The translations under genes were made by a program, and so were the position numbers. Below, in pieces: positions 57,229 through 64,000 of a stretch of DNA of 64,000 bases (position 1 is its first letter; every line of letters begins with the position of its first letter). This stretch comes from Streptomyces rishiriensis. Lineage in GTDB: Bacteria > Actinomycetota > Actinomycetes > Streptomycetales > Streptomycetaceae. Under the pieces are notes generated by a model. The model saw only the letters and a list, made by a program, of their open reading frames with translations. It did not search any database and was not told where the DNA came from. Where the stretch lies: positions 124,001 to 188,000 of the forward strand of contig NZ_BEWA01000016.1 in assembly GCF_003112535.1 (NCBI RefSeq). The letters are read 5' to 3'.

Positions 57229-58783
57229 CGAGGTCCACTCCTTCCATCGCGGCCACGAGGTCGTGGTCGTGCCAGCCGCGGGCGATCTCTGAGGTCACAC
57301 GGCCCTGGAACATCACCAGGACCCGGTCGCACATGCGCAGGTCGTCGAGTTCGTCGGAGGCGATGAGCACTCCGGTGCCGGTCCGCGCGGTCTCCTCGAC
57401 CTTGCCGAGGAGGAACTCCTTGGAGCGCACGTCCACGCCCGCGGTCGGGTTGATCAGGACCAGCAGTCGGGGGTCGTCGGCCAGGGCGCGGGCCATGACG
57501 ACCTTCTGCTGGTTGCCTCCGGACAGGGAGGAGACGGGCAGTTCCGGACCGGGAGTCTTGATCGCGAGGTTCTCGATCATGGCCTCGGCGAGCCGGTCGC
57601 GCCGGCCACCGCTCAGGAACCCGTAGGGGCCAAGCCGTTTCGGAACGGACAGGGTGGCGTTGTCCGCGATCGACATGCCGGGGACGAAGCCCTGGTGGTG
57701 GCGGTCCTGCGGGACGAATCCGGCGCCGGCGGCGAGCGCCGCGGGCACGCTGCCCGGCCGGGGGGTGTTCCCTGCGATCTCCACGCCGCCCGCAACCGCC
57801 GCCCGCAGCCCGACCACGGTCTCGGCGACCTCGGTGCGCCCGCTGCCGGCGGCGCCCGCGAGGCCGACGATCTCGCCGGCCCCCACCTGGAAGCTGACGT
57901 CGTCGTACCCGTCGCCGCGCAGCGTACGGACGTTCAGCGCGGCCGTGGCGCCCGGGTCGAGGGTGCCGGCCCGTTGCTCGCGCCGGTCGGCCGCCGCCTC
58001 ACCGGTCATCGCGGCGACCAGCTCGGTGCGGGGGAGCTCTGCGACCGGCGCGGTCAGGATGTGCCGGGCGTCGCGGAACACCGTCACCATGTCGCAGATC
58101 TCGTAGACCTCCTGGAGGTGGTGGCTGATGAACAGGAAGGTCACGCCCTGGCGTTGCAGGTCGCGGATGCGGTCGAAGAGACGGTTGATGGCCGCCCCGT
58201 CGAGCTGGGCGGTCGGCTCGTCGAGGATGATGAACCGCGCGCCGAAGGACAGCGCGCGGGCGATCTCGACGAACTGTCGCTGCTCGACGCTCAGATCGGC
58301 CGCCGGGGTGTTCGGGTCGACGTCCACCGACCAGGTCGACAGCAGGTCCTGTGCGCGGCGGCGGGTGGCATGCCAGCTGATGAGGCGGCCGGCTCCGCGG
58401 TCGTGCCGGTTCAGGAAGAGGTTCTCGGCGACGGTCAGTGCGGGGATGATCGTCGACTTCTGGTAGACGCAGGCCACGCGTTGCCGCCAGGCGTCGCGGT
58501 CGCTGAGCCGGGGCGCCGGCCCGCCGCCGAAGGTCACCGTCCCCTCGTCGGCGGCCTGAAGGCCGGTGAGGACGGACACCAGCGTCGACTTGCCGGCTCC
58601 GTTGCGGCCGACGAGGGCGTGGGTCTCGCCGGGCCTGATGGTGATCCGGGCGCCGTTCAGGGCGACCGTCGGACCGAATCGCTTGACTATGCCCGTCGCT
58701 TCGACGACGGGCGGGTCCACGGGCACCCGTCCGCCGTCCGCCGGGGCGGGCACGGGGGTGACTGCTCGCTCCCCTTCGCTCAT
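57221..58783 (-). CDS. sugar ABC transporter ATP-binding protein (double ABC)
   Basis: A 520-aa protein with two ABC domains, as in RbsA/AraG. First Walker A GRNGAGKST, then VACVYQKSTIIPALTV and LSVEQRQFVEIARAL; the second has GAAGSGRTEV (a degenerate Walker A, normal for this family), SSLSGGNQQKVVMARAL. Several in-frame ATGs exist; ATG 58783 is chosen because AAGGCGG precedes it, while the ORF is open to 58861. It powers the sugar importer. Confidence 0.9.
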   Translation of the reverse strand: MSEGERAVTPVPAPADGGRVPVDPPVVEATGIVKRFGPTVALNGARITIRPGETHALVGRNGAGKSTLVSVLTGLQAADEGTVTFGGGPAPRLSDRDAWRQRVACVYQKSTIIPALTVAENLFLNRHDRGAGRLISWHATRRRAQDLLSTWSVDVDPNTPAADLSVEQRQFVEIARALSFGARFIILDEPTAQLDGAAINRLFDRIRDLQRQGVTFLFISHHLQEVYEICDMVTVFRDARHILTAPVAELPRTELVAAMTGEAAADRREQRAGTLDPGATAALNVRTLRGDGYDDVSFQVGAGEIVGLAGAAGSGRTEVAETVVGLRAAVAGGVEIAGNTPRPGSVPAALAAGAGFVPQDRHHQGFVPGMSIADNATLSVPKRLGPYGFLSGGRRDRLAEAMIENLAIKTPGPELPVSSLSGGNQQKVVMARALADDPRLLVLINPTAGVDVRSKEFLLGKVEETARTGTGVLIASDELDDLRMCDRVLVMFQGRVTSEIARGWHDHDLVAAMEGVDLDA

Positions 58784-58839
58784 CTCAACCGCCTTGTTCT
58801 CGTGAGCCGTTGCCATTACCGGTGAGAAGGCCGCGGGAA

Positions 58840-59904
58840 TCAGCCGAGGTTGTTGCCCCACAGCGACTTGTCGTCGCTCTTCACGCTGGGCACACCGCCG
58901 TAGGTGCCGCCGTCGGCGGTGACGAGCGGGGCGGAGAGCTGGTCCTCGAGGACGCCGTCGCGGACCTGGATGATGGTGCTGTCGTGGTCGGTCTTGCCGG
59001 GCTTGAACGTCTTTCCGTCGATCGCGGCCTTGAGGTAGTACAGGGCGTACTTGGCGTAGAGGTCGGCCGGCTGGGAGACCGTGGCGTCGATCTTGCCCGC
59101 GGCGATGGACTTGAGCTCCTCGGGGATGCCGTCGTTGGACACGACGAAGACGTGCTTCTCGTCCTTCGGGTCGACCAGCAAGCCCTTCTGCTTGAGGACT
59201 TGGAGCGTCCCGGACAGGGCGAAGCTGGCCTCCATGTAGACGCCCTTGATGTCCGGGTTGGCGGTCAGGTCCGTCTGCAGCTTCTGGGCGGCGACGGCGC
59301 CGTCCCAGTTGGTGGCCTCGCCGAACACCTTGATGTCCGGGTAGTTCTTCTTCATGCAGTCGTTGAACGCCTGGGTGCGGTCACGGCCGTTGATGGAGTC
59401 CAGGCCGCCCTCCAGCATGACGACCTTGCCCTTGCCGCCGAGCTTGGTGCCGAGGTACTGGCACGCCTTCTCGCCGTAGGCGCGGTTGTCGGCGCGCACG
59501 ACCATGAAGACGTTGCCGGTGTCGGGACGGGTGTCGACGGTGACGACCGGGATCTTCTTCGCCTCCAGCTGCGCGAGGGTGGGGGCGATGGCGGCGGTGT
59601 CCTGCGGGGCCATCGCGAATCCCTTGACGCCCTGGCTGATCAGCGTCTGCGCGTTGGCCGTGAGCTTGGCGACGTCGTTCTGGGAGTTGGTGGTCTTCAG
59701 GCTCAGACCCAGCTCCTTGCCGTACTGGGGCGTGTACTTGATGTAGGAGTTCCAGAAGTCGGTGTCGGAGCGGGGGTAGTCGACGCCGACCAGCGGCTCG
59801 TCGCTCGACGACGCCGAACTGGTGGAACCGCTTCCGCACGCGGTGAGCAGAGCCAGTGCGGAAAGGGCGGAGACGGCTGAACAGAGGGTGGTTCTGACTC
59901 TCAT
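58840..59904 (-). CDS. sugar-binding lipoprotein of ABC transporter
   Basis: A 354-aa periplasmic-binding protein type I (RbsB-like). Signal peptide with lipobox LTAC, lipidated C23, and a Ser-rich linker. Then GVDYPRSDTDFWNSYIKY, IPVVTVDTRPDTGN and VSQPADLYAKYALYYL. It binds the sugar outside the membrane. It is the first gene of the 12-gene operon; the promoter and one of two operator repeats lie just upstream. Confidence 0.9.
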   Translation of the reverse strand: MRVRTTLCSAVSALSALALLTACGSGSTSSASSSDEPLVGVDYPRSDTDFWNSYIKYTPQYGKELGLSLKTTNSQNDVAKLTANAQTLISQGVKGFAMAPQDTAAIAPTLAQLEAKKIPVVTVDTRPDTGNVFMVVRADNRAYGEKACQYLGTKLGGKGKVVMLEGGLDSINGRDRTQAFNDCMKKNYPDIKVFGEATNWDGAVAAQKLQTDLTANPDIKGVYMEASFALSGTLQVLKQKGLLVDPKDEKHVFVVSNDGIPEELKSIAAGKIDATVSQPADLYAKYALYYLKAAIDGKTFKPGKTDHDSTIIQVRDGVLEDQLSAPLVTADGGTYGGVPSVKSDDKSLWGNNLG

Positions 59905-59979
59905 CGGTGCTTCCTCGCGCCGGTCCCGTAGCGGGAGATGTTTCGCCTCGACGACATCTGCGTGTCACCGCGGACTAGA

Positions 59980-60106
59980 GATGGGATGTTTATAGAGGCG
60001 TGCCCGGCGCGTTGTCCATACCCTCGCTCGAATCTCAGGAAAAGAGCAGCTCACGATCGACCCTAAGGGCGGAGCGGCGCCGCTTCAGAGAAAGATCCAT
60101 CCCATC
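59980..60106. promoter_or_regulatory. paired operator repeats in the divergent fucose control region
   Basis: GATGGGATG (59980-59988) and its exact inverse CATCCCATC (60098-60106) lie 109 bases apart between the operon and the fucosidase gene. The left copy abuts the predicted -10 of the operon promoter, a position that would block initiation. They are candidate sites for the operon's GntR repressor, possibly with DNA looping. Confidence 0.5.
59989..60018 (-). promoter_or_regulatory. predicted promoter of the fucose operon
   Basis: On the minus strand TGGACA (60018-60013) and TATAAA (59994-59989) stand 18 bases apart, close to the vegetative sigma consensus and rare for this GC-rich DNA. The operator repeat begins at the next base. 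Confidence 0.6.
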
Positions 60107-60368
60107 AATCAACATCACGTGCCGGCCCAGCCCGATCAGGAAGCACCACCAGACATTCCATGTTTACCTGGTGACAATAGAGCGCAAATCCCCCTAAAGC
60201 GGCCAAGTCGCCTTATTGAACGGGCACTTTCATCCCTGCACACTGGTTGACAGCGCCAGGAGGCATGGCGGACCTTCATGCGTGACAACCGGCGCTCTGT
60301 GCACAGCAGCCACGCCGGCCCGTCTCCCCCGCATCCTCCCCAGCCCCCTCTGCACCAGGGATGTCTCC

Positions 60369-62600
60369 ATGTCGAGTTCGATCAACAGACGCCACTTCCT
60401 GGCCGGCGCCACCTGCGTGGCAGCGGCGGCCGTCGCCGGAGGCCTGTTCGGCGCCGGCAGCGCACAGGCGGCGCCCGGCACGTACACCCCCGACTGGAAC
60501 TCGGTCGACCAGCACCCGCCGGCCCCGGAGTGGTTCCAGGACGCGAAGTTCGGGATCTACTTCCACTGGGGTGTCTTCAGCGTGCCGGCCTTCGGCAACG
60601 AGTGGTACCCGCGCACGATGTACCAGGCCGGCGACAGCGTCAACCAGCACCACATCGCGACCTACGGCCAGCCCTCGGCATGGCCGTACCACAACTTCAT
60701 CAACGGCGCCCAGGACCTGGCGGGCAACTTCGTGAAGTTCGCGCCGAAGCTGAAGTCGGCCGGCGGGAAGTTCGACCCCGACGAGTGGGTGCAGCTGTTC
60801 GTCGACGCCGGCGCGAAGTTCGCCGGCCCCGTGGCCGAGCACCACGACGGCTTCTCCATGTGGGACAGCCAGGTCAACGAGTGGAACTCGGTGGACAAGG
60901 GCCCCGGGCTGAACCTGCTGCAGCTGTTCTCCACGGCCATCCGCGCCAAGGGCCTCAAGCTGCTGGTGGCCATGCACCACGCGTACCACTACAACGGCTT
61001 CTACGAGTACGCCCCCGCCCAGACGGACCCCAGCCTCAAGAAGCTCTACGGCCAGCTGGGCGCGGCCGCGGAGAACCAGCTCTGGTACGACAAGCTCAAG
61101 GAGGTCATCGACCGGGCCCAGCCCGACATCCTCTGGCAGGACTTCAAGCTGGACGCCGTCGACGAGACGCAGCGCCTGAAATTCCTGTCGTACTACTACA
61201 ACCAGGCCAACAGCTGGGGCCGTGAGGTCGTCGCCACCTACAAGGACGGCATGAACGGCAAGGGGGAGGTCTTCGACTACGAGCGCGGCGGCCCGGGCGA
61301 CCTCACCACGCCGTACTGGCTCACCGACGACAGCATCTCCAGCAGCAGCTGGTGCTACACGCAGGGCATCGGTTACTACACCATCCAGCAGATGCTGCAC
61401 TCGTTCATCGACCGGGTCAGCAAGAACGGCAACATGCTGCTGAACATCGCGCCGATGGCCGACGGCACCATCCCCCAGGCGCAGAAGGACATCCTGCTCG
61501 GCATCGGGGACCACCTCAAGCGCTTCGGCGAATCGGTGTACGCCACCCGCGCCTGGACGGTGTACGGCGAGGGCCCGACGAAGATGGGCGGCGGCGCGTT
61601 CACCACCCCGCACGCCGGCACCGCGCAGGACATCCGCTTCACCCGCGACAAGGCCGGCAACGTCCTGTACGCCACCGTCCTGGGCTGGCCGGGCAGCTCG
61701 CTGACGATCAAGACCCTGAGCTCGGACCGGATCAACCTCTCCTCGCTGGCCTCGGTGAAGCTCCTCGGCTCCACCGCCGGGACCTACACGGACCTGCCCA
61801 CGCCGGCCCAGAACTCCTCCGGCCTCACGGTCACCCTGCCGTCCTCGGCGCCGTACGGCGCGAACGCCTACGTCCTGAAGCTCACGTTCTCCGGCACGAT
61901 TCCGGGCCTGCTGCCGCCGTCCGGCGTCATCGCCTTCCAGGACGTCAACTACACAGGCGGCTCCGCCTCGTTCGCCCTCGGCGACTACACCGCGGCGGAC
62001 CTGACCGCGGCCGGCCTGGGCGCACGCACGGTCTCGTCCCTCCGGCCCGCCCCCGGCTACCAGGTGGTCGGCTACTCCGGAGACGACTTCACGGGCGCCT
62101 CCTGGACCTTCACGGCCGACAGCCCCGACCTCAGGACCACCGGCAACAACGACCAGATCACCTCACTGAGGGTCCAGTTCAACCCGGCCGCGTACTTCCG
62201 GATCACCAACGTCACCGACGGCCTCGCCCTCGACAGCGGCGGCAACGTCGCCTCCGGGTCCCACCTCAAGCAATGGACCTGGGACACCAGCACCAACCTG
62301 CAGTGGCGCGCGGAGCCCGTCGCGGGCGGCTACTACCGGCTGGTCAACCGCACGAACGGCATGGTCGCCGACGGCTGGGGCGACATCAGCGGCTCCGCCG
62401 CCCGACAGGCTCCGTGGAGCAGCGGCAACAACAACCAGCAGTGGACGATCACCCACCGCGGCGACGGCCGCTTCTCGATCGCCAACCGCGCCACCGGTCT
62501 GGTCCTGGACGGCGGCGGCAACGTCTCCTCGGGCTCCGTCACCAAGCAGTGGACCTACGGCAGCAGCACCAACCTGCTGTGGACCTTCACGGCCGTCTGA
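60369..62600 (+). CDS. secreted alpha-L-fucosidase (GH29) with crystallin-like and ricin-type domains
   Basis: A 743-aa secreted enzyme. A Tat signal (NRRHFLAGA, about 6-34) is followed by a GH29 catalytic domain (about 40-500): FHWGVFSVPAF, AEHHDGFSMWDS and DILWQDFKLD, where D258 is the likely nucleophile. A linker and a beta/gamma-crystallin-like module (about 522-615, VIAFQDVNYTGGSASFALGDY) come next. A ricin-type beta-trefoil with repeated QW motifs (about 620-743) would bind glycans. It releases L-fucose from host or plant glycans outside the cell. ATG 60369 is chosen: the Tat motif then sits correctly. It is divergent from the fucose operon. Confidence 0.93.
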   Translation: MSSSINRRHFLAGATCVAAAAVAGGLFGAGSAQAAPGTYTPDWNSVDQHPPAPEWFQDAKFGIYFHWGVFSVPAFGNEWYPRTMYQAGDSVNQHHIATYGQPSAWPYHNFINGAQDLAGNFVKFAPKLKSAGGKFDPDEWVQLFVDAGAKFAGPVAEHHDGFSMWDSQVNEWNSVDKGPGLNLLQLFSTAIRAKGLKLLVAMHHAYHYNGFYEYAPAQTDPSLKKLYGQLGAAAENQLWYDKLKEVIDRAQPDILWQDFKLDAVDETQRLKFLSYYYNQANSWGREVVATYKDGMNGKGEVFDYERGGPGDLTTPYWLTDDSISSSSWCYTQGIGYYTIQQMLHSFIDRVSKNGNMLLNIAPMADGTIPQAQKDILLGIGDHLKRFGESVYATRAWTVYGEGPTKMGGGAFTTPHAGTAQDIRFTRDKAGNVLYATVLGWPGSSLTIKTLSSDRINLSSLASVKLLGSTAGTYTDLPTPAQNSSGLTVTLPSSAPYGANAYVLKLTFSGTIPGLLPPSGVIAFQDVNYTGGSASFALGDYTAADLTAAGLGARTVSSLRPAPGYQVVGYSGDDFTGASWTFTADSPDLRTTGNNDQITSLRVQFNPAAYFRITNVTDGLALDSGGNVASGSHLKQWTWDTSTNLQWRAEPVAGGYYRLVNRTNGMVADGWGDISGSAARQAPWSSGNNNQQWTITHRGDGRFSIANRATGLVLDGGGNVSSGSVTKQWTYGSSTNLLWTFTAV

Positions 62601-62811
62601 TCCCCCACCGTGCGAGCGGCCGCGGCGGTGCTTCCTCCGGCGCGAGGCGTACCAGCGGTCGGGGTTGGCGGAGCGCGACAGCGCCGCTCCGCCACCCGGC
62701 GGCCCCGGACGGACCGGCCGGAGCGCCGGGGAACAGGGGCCGATCTAGGCTGGAGAGAGCCGCTGGAAACCAGCCCTGGCGGACACCGCTGTCCGGACGG
62801 AGGCGTGGCAC

Positions 62812-64000
62812 GTGGAGAAGGCCGGCAAGGACGCCCCCACTGCCGCTGTCGTGGTGGACCCGGACGGCTTGGTGAGCGGCTGGAGCGAGGGAGGGCGGCT
62901 GCTGCTGGGCTGGACGTCCGCAGACGTCCTCGGACGGCCCGTGACCGATCTCGTGGCCGATCCCCCACCACCCGGCTTCCCGGAGGGCCACGGCGCCGCC
63001 ACCGACGATCCGGGGTTCATGGCGCTGCACCACCGGGACGGGTCCACGGTGAACGCCGTGGTGACGGTGCACCCGCTCGTCGGCTCCGACGGACGCGCCG
63101 AGGGCCGGGTGATGACCGTGCAGCGCTGGGACCGCCGACCGGTGATCGCCGACCGGGCCTTCGAGCAGTGCCCCTTCGCGCTGGGCGTCTACGACCCCGA
63201 GCTGCGGTTCCTGTGGGTCAACGCCTCCGCGTGCCGGGTGATGGCGCACGACGAGGAGCAGGTGCTCGGCGAGAAGTACCGCGAGCTGTTCCCCGAGCTG
63301 GACGACAAGGCGTACACCGACCGGCTCTCCGAGGTGGCGAGGACGGGCGAGCCCGCGCGCCTCATCACCGTCTTCCGTCCGCTGGGCAGTGACTACGCCA
63401 ACGCCTGGGCCACCAGCATGTGGCCCGTCCGCGATGCCGAGGGCAGGGTCCGCGCCGTCGCCAACTGGGGATTCGACATGAGCGCCGAATACTGGGCCCG
63501 GCAGCGCCTGCTCATCCTCAACAAGGCCGGCGGCGGCATCGGCCGGACGCTCGACGTGGTCGGCACCGCCCGGGAACTGGCCAGGACCTCCGTGCCGGTG
63601 TTCGCCGACCTGGTCACGGTGGATCTCTTCGACGAGGTGCTGGGCGGAGAGGAACCGCCCTCTCCACCGGCGATCGCCCACGGCCAGACCGTCACGCTCA
63701 GCCGCGCCGCCCGGCGCTGCGTGGCGGTGGACTCCGGGCCGCCGCCTGCCGGGCGCCCCCAGCGGATCGGCCATGCCCCCGACTCCGTCGCCACCCGCAG
63801 CATGGCCACGGGCACCTCCACCGTCGAGCTCGCCGCCGAGCCCGGCCCCGGCGGTGAATGGGCGTTCGGGCCCGGGCTCGCCGCCGACCCGGCGCACTGG
63901 CCGCCGGGCAACCCGTTGATCGACGAGTCCATCGCCGCGGACGGACTGACCGGCCGGATCACCGTGCCGCTCCGGGCGCGCGGCGCGCTGCTGGGCGTCG
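62812..64000 (+). CDS. PAS/GAF signalling protein, probably SpoIIE phosphatase (cut by window end)
   Basis: Open from GTG 62812, which has GGAGG eight bases upstream, through the end of the window (396 codons). It holds a PAS domain (about 5-110), a second PAS-like domain (about 115-220, FEQCPFALGVYDPELRFLWVNASACRVM) and the start of a GAF domain (about 235 on, GRTLDVVGTARELARTSVPVFADLVTVDLFDE). The same arrangement and wording (ILNKAGGGIGRTLDV next to LNDAGTRIGSTLEV) occur in the protein at 45428-47863, so a PP2C domain probably follows beyond the window. Not a plain copy: the two share only scattered identity. Confidence 0.8.
   Translation, partial: MEKAGKDAPTAAVVVDPDGLVSGWSEGGRLLLGWTSADVLGRPVTDLVADPPPPGFPEGHGAATDDPGFMALHHRDGSTVNAVVTVHPLVGSDGRAEGRVMTVQRWDRRPVIADRAFEQCPFALGVYDPELRFLWVNASACRVMAHDEEQVLGEKYRELFPELDDKAYTDRLSEVARTGEPARLITVFRPLGSDYANAWATSMWPVRDAEGRVRAVANWGFDMSAEYWARQRLLILNKAGGGIGRTLDVVGTARELARTSVPVFADLVTVDLFDEVLGGEEPPSPPAIAHGQTVTLSRAARRCVAVDSGPPPAGRPQRIGHAPDSVATRSMATGTSTVELAAEPGPGGEWAFGPGLAADPAHWPPGNPLIDESIAADGLTGRITVPLRARGALLGV

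Overview
The window is high-GC actinobacterial DNA and almost certainly from a Streptomyces chromosome. Codon third positions are strongly GC-rich, GTG/TTG starts follow AGGAG-type ribosome sites, genes overlap by ATGA/GTGA, and the gene set is typical: SpoIIE-type phosphatases, PucR regulator, KatE catalase, HU, cold-shock protein and a tRNA-fMet. No rRNA, CRISPR array, intact transposase or integrase was seen.

Layout. 1-5.2 kb: a short-chain dehydrogenase, then a SigK / anti-SigK (RskA-like) pair, a membrane molybdopterin oxidoreductase and a fasciclin lipoprotein. The sigK and molybdo-enzyme genes share the same promoter sequence with identical spacing, so this is a small autoregulated SigK regulon. 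5.4-8.4 kb: a hypothetical protein, an L,D-transpeptidase, then a gene graveyard in which three truncated genes (toxin-type nuclease, conserved hypothetical, panD) are joined end to end. 8.5-17.6 kb: an eight-gene minus-strand operon dnaK-grpE-dnaJ-modulator-clpB-thioredoxin-UBP zinc finger-cNMP/flavoprotein, facing a PucR/GAF regulator. 19.7-31 kb: LysR/MFS pair (the MFS gene apparently starts with CTG), aldo/keto reductase, UvrA-like protein, membrane protein, FdhA-like dehydrogenase and FUSC transporter.

31.1-37.7 kb is a decayed accessory region. A kdp potassium operon is left as truncated kdpB, intact kdpC and kdpE, and a kdpD relic. A 2.4 kb cassette with two divergent unknown genes lies between 84-bp direct repeats that cut kdpB on one side and a hydrolase relic on the other. 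A perfect 99-bp copy of the FUSC gene sits 10 bp from the 3' end of a tRNA-fMet gene. 37.7-48 kb: cold-shock protein, HU, an unknown protein, a VOC protein, an acyltransferase, KatE, a frameshifted small gene and a large PAS-GAF-SpoIIE phosphatase.

48.2-62.6 kb is a sugar locus. A secreted GH29 alpha-L-fucosidase (+) faces a 12-gene minus-strand set: sugar ABC importer, fuconate-dehydratase-like enolase, fuconolactonase-like amidohydrolase, FucU mutarotase, zinc dehydrogenase, SDR, KDPG-type aldolase, KDG-type kinase, aldo/keto reductase and GntR repressor. The enzyme would release fucose outside the cell, the ABC system would import it, and the oxidative non-phosphorylating route would degrade it. 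The kinase and aldolase imply a second, phosphorylating branch for a related sugar acid. The window ends inside a second PAS-type protein related to the phosphatase at 45-48 kb.
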